Origin: Saccharospirillum alexandrii
Lineage (GTDB): Bacteria > Pseudomonadota > Gammaproteobacteria > Pseudomonadales > Natronospirillaceae
Length of the DNA: 64,000 nucleotides
NCBI RefSeq assembly: GCF_004000275.1
Contig: NZ_RCIP01000002.1
Location: 124,283-188,282 of the forward strand
Direction of reading: 5' to 3'
Part shown: positions 50,574 to 60,613 of the stretch, piece by piece
Layout: every line of letters begins with the position of its first letter
How positions within the stretch are numbered: the stretch's first letter is position 1
The notes under the pieces: generated by a model
The model's database searches: none
What the model was told of the DNA's origin: nothing
The model's input: the letters and a program-made list of their open reading frames with translations, nothing else
Position numbers and translations under genes: made by a program

Positions 50574-50856
50574 ACCGTTAATTCCCTTGCTGACTGGGTA
50601 AAGCGTGCGACCGATGCTATAGCAAGCTGGAGGCCGGGCAAGCAGCGTCAGGTAAAGCCGAGTGAGAATCGGGTAAAGGCAGGTAAAGCGTCTCACTCAA
50701 GCGTGACCAGGTTCACGTAGCCAGATTTTTGTGCCTGAGGTGTGTCAGCCTGTGAAAATTCAGTTGGGGTTCATGAAGCAGGCAGATACTCTAGTCATTG
50801 CATTAAGCGTCGAGTCGCATTCGACCGTAACCCCAAGATTGCGGGAGCCATCAATC

Positions 50857-51390
50857 ATGACCTGCCCGACTGGATACCGGCAAGCCATCCTCATCACTTG
50901 CCTGATGACAGCAACCAGCATCGCCCAGGCAAAAGATGACTTTGTCTGGCTATCCTATGGCGGTCAGCAGGGTTATTTTGAATCGCCCTATGTGGGCGTC
51001 GGCTTTATGGCCGATACCTGGGGTGCTGAGCTGGGTTTGGTATTGCGGTCAGACTACTCTGGCAACGTGAACATGTACGAGCCACCCCACAGCGACACTG
51101 ACCGGGTTTCGAACAACGCTGTTGTGGGTTTCCCGCTGCACCTGTCCATTCTGAAAGGCTACGCGCCCAACGACCGCATCGCGTTCTACACCTCGCTGGG
51201 TTTGCTGGCTTCAACCCGCTGCGACATTGATGAATCCAACGTCACCGGCTATGCCTACTGCGCCAATGAGCGCTCGGAGTTTGAACTGATACCCGGCGTC
51301 AGCGCCCTGTTCAGCCTGAATGAGTTCACCCTGGGCATGGGCTACCAGTACGGAATTGGCCCGCTAATCTCGCTGGGAACGGATTTTTAA
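50857..51390 (+). CDS. Secreted, possibly beta-barrel outer-membrane protein
   Basis: 177-residue protein I cannot assign to a named family. It has a signal peptide with probable cleavage after ATSIAQA. The mature part has alternating hydrophobic/aromatic strands (FVWLSYGGQQGYFESPYVGV, TLGMGYQYGIGPLISLG) and ends in Phe, as outer-membrane barrels do. Two central cysteines (STRCDIDES...YAYCANE) could form a disulfide. The ATG at 50857 has GGGAG upstream; the frame is open from 50731 without support. Confidence 0.72.
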   Translation: MTCPTGYRQAILITCLMTATSIAQAKDDFVWLSYGGQQGYFESPYVGVGFMADTWGAELGLVLRSDYSGNVNMYEPPHSDTDRVSNNAVVGFPLHLSILKGYAPNDRIAFYTSLGLLASTRCDIDESNVTGYAYCANERSEFELIPGVSALFSLNEFTLGMGYQYGIGPLISLGTDF

Positions 51391-51441
51391 AACTCACTAC
51401 CCATAGTCCTCCCACTTAAGTGGTATTGGCCCGCACCAGCC

Positions 51442-51536
51442 GCCGGGTATGCCTCTGTGGGGTCGGCGTGAACCCGTCCGTGGGGCCTAGACTTCGGCAT
51501 CCATGCCTCAGACTTCCCCACAGAGGCATACCCGGC
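51442..51536 (+). repeat. Palindromic intergenic element, copy D (93-bp deletion form)
   Basis: Arms CCGGGTATGCCTCTGTGGGG (51443-51462) and the perfect inverse (51516-51535), one further G/C pair at the ends. Only part of the interior remains (GGGGCCTAGACTTCGG and CCATGCCTCAGACTT). The middle hairpins seen in A-C are missing. It lies between the convergent barrel-like gene and marC. Confidence 0.85.
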
Positions 51537-51575
51537 AGCCAGTACTAGTCTGTTGAGTAAATGCCTAAACTTGAA

Positions 51576-52175
51576 CTAGAACAATCCATTGGCACCATTA
51601 GCAACAAACTGAATAGCCAGCGCAGCCAATATCACACCGAGCAAACGCTGAATGATTTCATCGCCGGTCTTGCCGATGACCTTGCGGATCTGACTGGCCA
51701 GCAAGCCCGCCGCCAGGGTGACCAGCAATACCGAAATCACCGCCGCAATGACCCATCCCTGATTGGCCGGTGAGTCCGCATCGGCCATTAACAACACAGT
51801 GATGGTCAGGGTACCCGGACCAGCCATCAGCGGAATCGCAAGCGGGTAAACGGCGATGTCACCGACGCTGCGATCTGTGGGTTTGTCCGGCAGCGGGGCT
51901 GAGGTGATCATTCTGAAGGCCGTATTGAACAGCAGAATACCGCCGGCCACTCTCAGGGCATCCATGCTGATACCGAGCGTGGTGAGCAACCCTTCACCCA
52001 CCCAGGCAAAGATCAGAATCACCGCTGCGGCGATCCCGGTCGCCTTCAGAATCACCCTGAGGCGCTGCCGAAAGGTTCGCCCCAGAGTCAGTGAATAGAA
52101 AATCAGCGCCGCACCAATCGGGTCAATAACCACAAAATAGCTGGTAAAGGCATTCAAAAACAGCGTCGTATTCAT
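51576..52175 (-). CDS. MarC family membrane protein (NAAT/SnatA-like)
   Basis: 199-residue inner-membrane protein with six predicted segments. MarC-family stretches include [16 protein letters not shown] near the N-terminus and [18 protein letters not shown] in the middle. Some relatives (SnatA, YhgN) have been reported to move small neutral amino acids. The start overlaps the tdh stop by 4 nt (ATGA), making it the third gene of a kbl-tdh-marC operon and hinting at glycine or threonine transport (inference). Confidence 0.88.
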   Translation of the reverse strand: MNTTLFLNAFTSYFVVIDPIGAALIFYSLTLGRTFRQRLRVILKATGIAAAVILIFAWVGEGLLTTLGISMDALRVAGGILLFNTAFRMITSAPLPDKPTDRSVGDIAVYPLAIPLMAGPGTLTITVLLMADADSPANQGWVIAAVISVLLVTLAAGLLASQIRKVIGKTGDEIIQRLLGVILAALAIQFVANGANGLF

Positions 52176-53197
52176 ACCCAGTCCAGAATCACCTTGCCGG
52201 ATTGGCCGCTGCGCATAATATCGAAACCTTCCTGAAAATCGGCGACGGGCAGCGTGTGGGTAATCATCGGTTTCAGATCCAGGCCCGACTGAATCAGACC
52301 GGCCATCTTGTACCAGGTTTCAAACATTTCCCGGCCATAGATGCCTTTCAATTCCAGCCCCTTGAAAATGACCTGACTCCAGTCAATGGCCATGTCTTCC
52401 CCGGGAATGCCGAGCAGCGCTACCTTGCCACCATGATTCATTGACGACAGCATGGAACGAAAAGCACTGGGCACGCCCGACATTTCCAGGCCGACATCAA
52501 ACCCCTCGGTCATGCCCAGACTGCTCATGACGTCATTGAGACTCTCGTTGGCCACATTGACGGTGCGGGTAGCGCCCATGCGTTTTGCCAGGGCCAGACG
52601 GAAATCATTCACATCGGTGATCACAATGTTCCGGGCGCCGACATGACGGGCCACGGCGGCGGCCATCATGCCAATCGGCCCTGCGCCGGTAATCAGCACA
52701 TCTTCCGCTACCAGGTTGAAACTCAGGGCGGTGTGCACCGCGTTGCCGAACGGATCAAAAATAGCGGCCAGTTCATCACTGACGTCGTCGGGCAACTTGA
52801 AGGCGTTAAACGCCGGTATCACCAGATACTCGGCAAAGGCCCCGGCACGGTTAACCCCGACACCAACAGTATTGCGGCACAGATGGCGACGCCCGGCGCG
52901 GCAGTTACGGCAATAGCCGCAGGTGATATGGCCTTCGCCACTGACCCGGTCGCCCAGGGCAAAGCCAGTGACTTCCTCGCCCATGCTGACGACTTCGCCT
53001 ACGTACTCATGGCCGGTAACCAGGCCCAGCGGCACCGTATTTTGCGACCACTGATCCCAGTTGTAAATGTGCACATCCGTGCCACAGATCGCCGTTTTGC
53101 GAATGCGAATCAGCAGGTCGTTGTGACCCACCTCGGGCTCATCGACCTCGGTCATCCAGATACCGGCTTCCGGGTACAGCTTGGCAAGGGCTTTCAT
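52172..53197 (-). CDS. tdh: L-threonine 3-dehydrogenase
   Basis: Zinc-dependent, NAD-linked dehydrogenase producing 2-amino-3-ketobutyrate. The 341 residues show the catalytic zinc Cys in [30 protein letters not shown], the structural-zinc cysteines [15 protein letters not shown] and a Rossmann loop [21 protein letters not shown] precedes the start; kbl ends 12 nt upstream. It works with Kbl to turn threonine into glycine plus acetyl-CoA. Confidence 0.97.
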   Translation of the reverse strand: MKALAKLYPEAGIWMTEVDEPEVGHNDLLIRIRKTAICGTDVHIYNWDQWSQNTVPLGLVTGHEYVGEVVSMGEEVTGFALGDRVSGEGHITCGYCRNCRAGRRHLCRNTVGVGVNRAGAFAEYLVIPAFNAFKLPDDVSDELAAIFDPFGNAVHTALSFNLVAEDVLITGAGPIGMMAAAVARHVGARNIVITDVNDFRLALAKRMGATRTVNVANESLNDVMSSLGMTEGFDVGLEMSGVPSAFRSMLSSMNHGGKVALLGIPGEDMAIDWSQVIFKGLELKGIYGREMFETWYKMAGLIQSGLDLKPMITHTLPVADFQEGFDIMRSGQSGKVILDWV

Positions 53198-53209
53198 AGC
53201 GAGGACTCC

Positions 53210-54394
<1,185 letters not shown>

Positions 54395-54972
54395 GAAAGA
54401 AACTCCGGTGTTGGTAAGGGAACATTCCAGCTCGATGATGCGGCCACCCTGCGGAAACGAGCCGAAGGGGTGCATATGAGACTCTGGGTTGGTTTGTCTG
54501 TAGGTTCTCAGACCCGCCTGCGAAAGGCGACCTGCCGCCCATGAATAGAACACTCTGTTCCTTTATGGACTTGTAAGGCTGCCGCTACAGCCGCAATATT
54601 CGGCACTCGAGACCTGAGTTCTGTATAAAAACCATAAAAATCTAATCTACCACCGTTCTATTTAGCCTAATGATTTGAATTCCATCACAAAAATCGCTTC
54701 AATAGCATCCGCTCCATGTCGTACACAAGCACGCATCGCCAGAACAATCCGAAAGAACGAAGACTGCGTAGGATCGATACGGCGAGAAACCCTGTAGATC
54801 AGTGACAAATCAGCGCATGCAGTAGCAATTGTCATGCGGGTCAACTAGCATTGAGTGCGTGAGTGGCGTAACGATGGCGTGACATCTTACCCTTTTCAAC
54901 CCGCTATGAAACTCACACACAGGAATCTTTGGCCGTCTGACAATGCGGTCATCGTGGGACAACGAGGGAACT
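54395..54972. other. Intergenic region kbl / small coiled-coil gene
   Basis: About 580 bases, locally AT-richer (for example around 54620-54680). It must hold the kbl-tdh-marC promoter. A 60-codon frame on the minus strand (54662-54844) has no ribosome site or recognisable features. I see no terminator or tRNA. Confidence 0.45.
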
Positions 54973-55158
54973 ATGGATCAAAAGCTGGAAGAGCTTGAGC
55001 AGGCTATTGTTGAAGCCGAAGAAGCAAAACGCCAGTTCGTTAGAGAAAACCCTAATGGGACTGGGAGCAAAGACGACCGCATGCGTTTGTACAACGATGT
55101 AGAACGCGCGCGTAAAGCTTTGCGTGACTACAAACGCATGAACCCCCATTTGCTGTAA
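54973..55158 (+). CDS. Small acidic/basic helical protein (61 aa)
   Basis: 61-residue protein I do not recognise. It is almost entirely charged and helical, with a heptad-like pattern (MDQKLEELEQAIVEAEEAKR), a Gly-containing turn near NPNGTGSKDD and a second helix. This suggests a helical hairpin or short coiled coil. The ATG at 54973 has GAGGG at good spacing. It is monocistronic, convergent with the MFS gene, and 42 nt separate their ends. Confidence 0.7.
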   Translation: MDQKLEELEQAIVEAEEAKRQFVRENPNGTGSKDDRMRLYNDVERARKALRDYKRMNPHLL

Positions 55159-55200
55159 CTCGCCTTCATGGCCGTTCGGGCACGGCGCCTGCCCTCTGTG

Positions 55201-56541
55201 TTACTGCACGGCGGGCAGGCGGGCGCACATCAACGCAGCCATCACAGACAAGCCGCTCAACAGGAGGATGACCGCCAGCGGCGACCATAGATCACCGAGC
55301 AAACCTAACAGTCCGCCGATCAGCATGATCCCCCCTACCACGGTATTGCTGACCGCCACATAGCTGGCCCGGTTGGCCTCTGTTGCCATATCGACCAGAT
55401 AGGCTTTGCGACCCAGTCGAACGCCCCCGTGACAGACCATGATAACCCCATAGGCCAGACACAAACCCACCAGTTGGGCAACGCCCGATAACCAGACAGC
55501 ACTTGCCCACGCGAGTACCCCTGCCAGGGCCGCCCCAAACGCGGCCACCGCCATAACGCCCTGACTGGAGCGGTCGCTGAAACGCCCCCAGACGCCCGAA
55601 GACAAAGAAGCGGCCAGCCCGCTGATGATGATCAGTGCACCCAAGCCAAGCCCGCCGCCTTCGGACTGTTGGACCATTACCACATAAAACGGCGGCATCA
55701 GTGCAACACTCAGCAATGCCGACCGGGATAATACAAAAAAACGGAAAGTCGAATCGGACCTCAACAGCCCCAGTTGCTGCCAGGCAACGGTCCAGCCATT
55801 GCCTCCGCCTTCGGTTGCGCCTGGCGCCTCCTCAATGGCGGTAAACGCCAGCATGGCGAGCCACCAGAACAGTGTTGCCACCAGTAACAGCCCCAGCAGC
55901 AGGCCGGGCTTCTCATTCAGCTCAGGGACACCCGTAAGCACCAGCCCGACACCCAATACCGCGAGTCCCGCCACCGAGGCGCTGTAACCCATCACCGTTC
56001 CTCGCCGGCGCTTGGAGACGGCCTTGCCCAGAACATCCTTCGCCGATACCGAGCATAAGCCTCGAGCCAGGCTATAAAACACCAGGCCCACCAGCATCCA
56101 GATACCCGCAACTAGCCCGTCACTAAGCAAGGCGGCCGCTGCGATCGCTAACAAGGCCAGGGAGGACACAGCGGCACCTACCAGCCAAACCGGCTTGCGA
56201 TAGGCCCGCCCGCGAACATAGGCCGCCACCAACAACTGGGGAATCAGCACTCCCGCTTCGCGTATCGGCACCAAAAAGCCAACCAGTACCAGCGGCACGC
56301 CCAAAGCGCTCATTAACCACGGTAACATAAGGCGGGCGCTGCTCAGCTCATCGGCTATTTTGCTGAAGGTATTGGCCACCAGATAGGCAAAGAAATTGCG
56401 GGGCTGGTGCCGGCAGGCTGTTTCAGGAATGTCTTTGCATACCCTCGCGTCCTCTTCGCCGACTGCCTGCTCATAGGCCCAGCCCAGCGCTCGGTTTACC
56501 GGGTGGCTTTCTGCGTGTTCGGAAGGCGTTGATTGCGCCAT
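55201..56541 (-). CDS. MFS transporter
   Basis: 446-residue major-facilitator protein. A soluble N-terminal stretch (about 1-48, with three Cys) is unusually long. About twelve membrane segments follow. The basic loop after segment 6 (VSKRRRGTVMGYSASVAGLA) is MFS-like. The substrate cannot be told from sequence. It stands alone; the upstream 350-bp gap separates it from the divergent TRAP genes. Confidence 0.82.
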   Translation of the reverse strand: MAQSTPSEHAESHPVNRALGWAYEQAVGEEDARVCKDIPETACRHQPRNFFAYLVANTFSKIADELSSARLMLPWLMSALGVPLVLVGFLVPIREAGVLIPQLLVAAYVRGRAYRKPVWLVGAAVSSLALLAIAAAALLSDGLVAGIWMLVGLVFYSLARGLCSVSAKDVLGKAVSKRRRGTVMGYSASVAGLAVLGVGLVLTGVPELNEKPGLLLGLLLVATLFWWLAMLAFTAIEEAPGATEGGGNGWTVAWQQLGLLRSDSTFRFFVLSRSALLSVALMPPFYVVMVQQSEGGGLGLGALIIISGLAASLSSGVWGRFSDRSSQGVMAVAAFGAALAGVLAWASAVWLSGVAQLVGLCLAYGVIMVCHGGVRLGRKAYLVDMATEANRASYVAVSNTVVGGIMLIGGLLGLLGDLWSPLAVILLLSGLSVMAALMCARLPAVQ

Positions 56542-56894
56542 GTTTGGCCTCTCTCTCGACTACAAGGACAACAGCCAACCACGGCGTCGGCTGGCAAATA
56601 ACCGCGAACTCTATCGATTCACTGCCCACCGGGCCAATCTTAACGGTATAAAGACGGGATTTAGCGCTTTGACAGGTCAGGATGCAAGCATTGGCGTCGG
56701 CTGCGCTGGCATGGTTTAATACCCCCTGAAAGACCGTTGTGCTGCACTCTGACCAGGCGTGCAGTCTACTTCGCTAGCGCCAAACTCGCTTAAAGCAACA
56801 GTAAAACAATAACTCACGACTACAACGACACATTGCAGCCGATGATCAAAACTATCCCTCGTGTTTGCCTTGTCCCGATAAAAAAGGATCACTC
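56542..56894. other. Divergent intergenic region MFS gene / dctQ-like gene
   Basis: 353 bases without a convincing gene. It must contain promoters for the MFS transporter (minus) and the TRAP permease pair (plus). I could not identify a clear sigma-70 or sigma-54 promoter or an operator palindrome. Confidence 0.4.
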
Positions 56895-57443
56895 ATGAAA
56901 AGCCTCGCGTTCGTGGTCAGGCTCTGTTGCCTGCTGAACCGATTCCTGGGCCAGGTATTTTCCTGGCTGACGCTGGGAATTGTACTGGTATGCTTCACCG
57001 TCGTTGTCATGCGCTATGTTTTTTCGACTGGCTCGGTCCTGATGCAGGATTTGTATGTCTGGATGAATGGCGTCATGTTTATGGGCATCGCCGGCTACAC
57101 CTTACTCCGTGAAGGCCATGTGCGCGTCGACGTGTTTTACCGGACGGCCCCTATTAAGCGAAAGGCTCTGGTTGACCTGTTTGGCTGCCTGGTGTTTCTG
57201 TTCCCCTTTATCATCACCATCAGTCTTTATGCCTACCCCTATGTCGCCCGGTCCTGGCGCTTCATGGAAGGCTCATCCAATTACGGGGGCATGCCGGGCC
57301 TATATGTTGTTAAAACGTTCATTATCGTATTTGCCATTGTGGTCGCGATTCAGGCTTTGGCCATGATCGGGCGCAGCATCCTGGTACTGGCGAACCGACA
57401 GGAACTGGTACCTGAAGATTATCGTTACGGGGAGAACGTCTGA
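56895..57443 (+). CDS. dctQ: TRAP transporter small permease (DctQ type)
   Basis: 182-residue inner-membrane protein with four predicted segments (about 14-36, 50-68, 87-108, 135-157). The pattern VVVMRYVFSTGSVLMQDLYV (family R-Y-x-F and aromatic/acidic core) is typical of DctQ. The ATG at 56895 has AAGGA upstream; the frame is open from 56865. It is coupled to dctM by a TGATG junction. Confidence 0.92.
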   Translation: MKSLAFVVRLCCLLNRFLGQVFSWLTLGIVLVCFTVVVMRYVFSTGSVLMQDLYVWMNGVMFMGIAGYTLLREGHVRVDVFYRTAPIKRKALVDLFGCLVFLFPFIITISLYAYPYVARSWRFMEGSSNYGGMPGLYVVKTFIIVFAIVVAIQALAMIGRSILVLANRQELVPEDYRYGENV

Positions 57444-58834
57444 TGGAAGTCACGTTGTTGGGCGAAATCCTCGCGCTCGTCATGTTCTTTGCCGTTATTG
57501 GTGTGTTAATGCTCGGTTTCCCGGTGGCGTTTTCGCTGGCCGGCACCTCGCTGATATTCGCCGCCATTGCCCACTTTCTGGGCGCGCTTGATCTGTCGAA
57601 CTTATCGAGTGTTGCACCGCGCTACATGGGCATCATGCTGAACGAGGTACTGGTTGCCGTACCCTTATTTATTTTTATGGGGATGATGCTGGAGCGTTCC
57701 GGCATTGCCGAAAAATTGCTCATCACCATGGGCCGACTGTTTGGCGACTTGCGCGGCGGTCTCGGCTTGTCGGTGATTCTGGTGGGAGCCTTGCTGGCCG
57801 CGTCAACCGGTATTATTGGCGCGACCGTGGTCACCATGGGCTTGCTGTCACTGCCGGCAATGCTGAAAGCCGGTTACGACCCCAAATTGGCAACCGGGGT
57901 TATAACCGCCTCAGGCACGCTCGGCCAGATCATTCCGCCCTCAACCGTTCTGATCTTTATGGGCGACATGCTCTCAGGCATCAACAGCCAGGTACAGATG
58001 TCGCTGGGCAACTTCGCACCAACCCCCGTCTCGGTCGGTGATCTGTTTGCCGGCGCCTTCATACCCGGGATGATGCTGATGGGCATTTATATGTTGTACA
58101 TGATCTTCAAGGCCGTGCGTCAACCCGACACCTGCCCGGCCCTGATCATGACGGCCGAAGAAAAGTCCCGGTTGCTGAGAGATGTGTTCACTACCCTGCT
58201 GCCACCGCTGGTACTGATCATTGCGGTGCTCGGTTCCATTCTGGGCGGCATTGCCACCCCAACAGAATCGGCCTCGGTAGGCGCTATTGGTGCCATGGTA
58301 CTGGCTGCGTTCCAACGCAAACTGACCTACACCAACCTGCGTCAGGTGATGTACGCGACGGCGAATACCACCACCATGATTTTTATCATCCTGATCGGCG
58401 CGACCGTCTTCTCTCTGGTATTCCGGATGATGGGCGGTGAAGAACTGGTCAGCGACTTCCTTAACAGCCTGCCCGGTGGCCAGTTGGGCGCCATCTTGTT
58501 TGTCATGCTGCTGATGTTCCTGCTTGGGTTTATTCTGGACACCTTTGAAATCATCTTCCTGGTATTACCGATCACCGCACCAATTCTGCTGATGATGGGC
58601 GTAGAGCCCGTCTGGCTGGGTGTAATCGTCGCGGTCAACCTGCAAACCAGCTTCCTGACGCCACCCTTTGGTTTTGCGCTGTTCTATTTACGAGGGGTGG
58701 CACCCGATTCCGTCTCGACCATGACCATCTACAGAGGCGCCATTCCCTTTGTGTTCCTGCAACTGATCGTGATCGTCTTGCTGGTGGCCTTTCCACAACT
58801 GGTTACCTGGTTGCCGTCTCAGCTCTACAACTAA
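57443..58834 (+). CDS. dctM: TRAP transporter large permease (DctM type)
   Basis: 463-residue integral membrane subunit with about 12-13 segments, slightly longer than the roughly 425-residue norm. DctM signatures include FIFMGMMLERSGIAEKLL, ASTGIIGATVVTMGLLSLP, ASGTLGQIIPPSTVLIFMG and TPTESASVGAIGAM. Together with the small permease it forms the sodium-driven channel of a TRAP system. The binding protein is encoded convergently just downstream. Confidence 0.94.
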   Translation: MEVTLLGEILALVMFFAVIGVLMLGFPVAFSLAGTSLIFAAIAHFLGALDLSNLSSVAPRYMGIMLNEVLVAVPLFIFMGMMLERSGIAEKLLITMGRLFGDLRGGLGLSVILVGALLAASTGIIGATVVTMGLLSLPAMLKAGYDPKLATGVITASGTLGQIIPPSTVLIFMGDMLSGINSQVQMSLGNFAPTPVSVGDLFAGAFIPGMMLMGIYMLYMIFKAVRQPDTCPALIMTAEEKSRLLRDVFTTLLPPLVLIIAVLGSILGGIATPTESASVGAIGAMVLAAFQRKLTYTNLRQVMYATANTTTMIFIILIGATVFSLVFRMMGGEELVSDFLNSLPGGQLGAILFVMLLMFLLGFILDTFEIIFLVLPITAPILLMMGVEPVWLGVIVAVNLQTSFLTPPFGFALFYLRGVAPDSVSTMTIYRGAIPFVFLQLIVIVLLVAFPQLVTWLPSQLYN

Positions 58835-58884
58835 AAACCTGGCACCCAATACGGGCGGGCTATCGATTTTAATAACCCGCCCAC

Positions 58885-58913
58885 AAAAAAACCCGGCACA
58901 AGCCGGGTTTTTT
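58885..58913. terminator. Bidirectional terminator between the TRAP permease and binding-protein genes
   Basis: AAAAAAACCCGGC and GCCGGGTTTTTT pair around an ACAA loop. Runs of A and T on either side let it end transcription from both the plus-strand permease genes and the minus-strand dctP-like gene. Confidence 0.93.
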
Positions 58914-58930
58914 ATAAGACCGGGCTCTTG

Positions 58931-60028
58931 TTACATCTGGAAGTACTTCTGGCGAGCCGTCAGGAAGGCACCGTCAACCTGTTCGGTACGGGTACGCAAC
59001 AGCGCAAGAGCTTCAAAGTAGCTTTCAGTGGTTTTACGCACCAGAGCGTCATCGCTGTCGCGCAATTCACCGAGAACTTCCTTCGCCGCTTCAGCACCAG
59101 CTTGCAATACTTCTTCAGGGAAGTATTTAACCTGGACGCCATGCTGTTCTACCAGAGTGCGCAGAGCGATCGGATCGTTGGCGTAGAAGTCCGAGGCAAC
59201 CTGGTCGTACTCGGCCTGGCAGGCAAACTCGACAATTTGTTGCAGGTCGCGCGGCAATGCTTCGAACTTGGACTTGCTGACCACCGCTTCGGTCGCCAGG
59301 CCTGGCTCGATAAAGCTCGGCATGTAGTAGTTCTTGGCAATCTGGTAGAAGCCCAGTGCCAGGTCGTTGTAGGGGCCAACAAATTCAGCGGCATCCAGTG
59401 CACCGGATTGCAATGCCTGGTAAATCTCGCCACCGGCCATGTTAACCACACTGGCGCCCAGCTTTTCCCATACCTGACCACCCAGACCCGGGGTCCGGAA
59501 TTTCAAACCCTGAATATCTTCCAGGCCGTTGATCTCTTCGCGGAACCAGCCACCGGCCTGAGTACCGGTGTCACCCGACAAAAAGCCTTTTACGCCAAAC
59601 TGATCGTAAATTTCATCCCAGATTTCCTGGCCACCCATGTAACGAACCCAGGCCGCCAGTTCTCGGGACGTCATGCCATACGGCACACCGGTAAAGAAGG
59701 ACGTGGCCCGGCTCTTGTTCTGCCAGTAGTAGGCAGCGCCGTGGCTCATCTCGGCAGACCCTTCAATGACCGCGTCGAACGCACCCAAAGGCGGCACCAG
59801 TTCACCAGCCGCATAGACTTGTACCGTCAATCGGCCGTTGGACATGGCGGTAATTCGATCGGCAAGGCGCTGCGCACCCACACCCAGCCCTGGGAAATTC
59901 TTCGGCCAGGTGGTGACCATACGCCAGGTAATGCGGTCTTCAGCCAGTGCCGGAGTACCAATGGTGGTCGCTGCCGCCACGCTACCTGCGCCGATCAAGC
60001 CTTTTTTGATCACGTCACGTCTTTTCAT
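58931..60028 (-). CDS. dctP: TRAP transporter substrate-binding protein (DctP family, TakP-like)
   Basis: 365-residue periplasmic binding protein. The N-terminus MKRRDVIKKGLIGAGSVAAA is a twin-arginine (Tat) type signal, cleaved near PALA. The mature part has the TRAP motif region LKFRTPGLGGQVWEKLGASV and GALDAAEFVGPYNDLALGFY, resembling the TakP/lactate-binding branch (2-oxo or 2-hydroxy acids). I prefer the ATG at 60028 (GGAG 8 nt upstream) over a TTG at 60034. It converges on dctQM, presumably its partners. Confidence 0.92.
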   Translation of the reverse strand: MKRRDVIKKGLIGAGSVAAATTIGTPALAEDRITWRMVTTWPKNFPGLGVGAQRLADRITAMSNGRLTVQVYAAGELVPPLGAFDAVIEGSAEMSHGAAYYWQNKSRATSFFTGVPYGMTSRELAAWVRYMGGQEIWDEIYDQFGVKGFLSGDTGTQAGGWFREEINGLEDIQGLKFRTPGLGGQVWEKLGASVVNMAGGEIYQALQSGALDAAEFVGPYNDLALGFYQIAKNYYMPSFIEPGLATEAVVSKSKFEALPRDLQQIVEFACQAEYDQVASDFYANDPIALRTLVEQHGVQVKYFPEEVLQAGAEAAKEVLGELRDSDDALVRKTTESYFEALALLRTRTEQVDGAFLTARQKYFQM

Positions 60029-60613
60029 GTTCAACTCTCCATCATGGGGTCAGGGAGGTACTCAACACGCGTCTGCTGGCCGCTATCATACCGGAGTGCA
60101 AATGCGAGCCAGAGCGACCGGGTTACCGACCTCAATGTTCCAGTTTTTTATTGTGGTTAGTCGGGGAAAACCGATACGGCCGTTTACCTCTATGGGAACG
60201 ATCCGGCACCGAGTTATCCCGCATCGGAGTGAGCTTGCGAGCCGTTTATAATTTTAATGGCCTGCGACGACTCCAGAACGCCGAGCCTTAGAATACCCCG
60301 CAGCCTGCCATATCTCAATTCAGTTTAGCGGGCATTGCCCGGTTTCGCCTGATCCTTTAGTGGTATCCCGTTAACGTTGCCCAGGTCCGACTCGTTGGAG
60401 GTCAACAGCGGCCTTTGCACTTGCACCGACCTCAATAGCCAGCCAGTATGACGCTACCAGGCCGGGCTTAACGGCAACTGAACATTTTACCCGCGGTTTC
60501 ATGGACCCCGGCGTCTGGAAAAGCAGTAACAACAATAAAAACAGGATGGGCTGCCGGTACAACGCCAGGCGTTGCACAGCGAGCAAGGTCCATCAGGCAA
60601 TTGAGGGATACAC
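60029..60613. other. Divergent intergenic region dctP / pntA
   Basis: About 585 bases with no convincing gene. It contains promoters for dctP (minus) and pntAB (plus). A TATAAT at 60247-60252 on the plus strand lacks a recognisable -35. GAGGGA precedes pntA. I see no further repeats or RNA genes here. Confidence 0.4.

Noticed and set aside
41914-51535. CRISPR array or tRNA cluster as an explanation of the repeated palindromes
   Set aside because: The copies are about 180 bp, separated by genes, in both orientations, and have no regular spacers. They lack tRNA anticodon and T-arm features.
54662-54844. 60-codon minus-strand frame between kbl and the 61-aa gene
   Set aside because: No ribosome site, no recognisable sequence and no neighbour support. 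It could be a short peptide but I cannot support it.
58928-60160. 410-codon plus-strand frame
   Set aside because: It is antisense to the complete dctP-type gene, which has a signal peptide and family motifs.
60247-60252. TATAAT as the pntAB promoter
   Set aside because: No -35 element at 16-18 nt spacing and more than 350 nt from the pntA start. Not strong enough to call.
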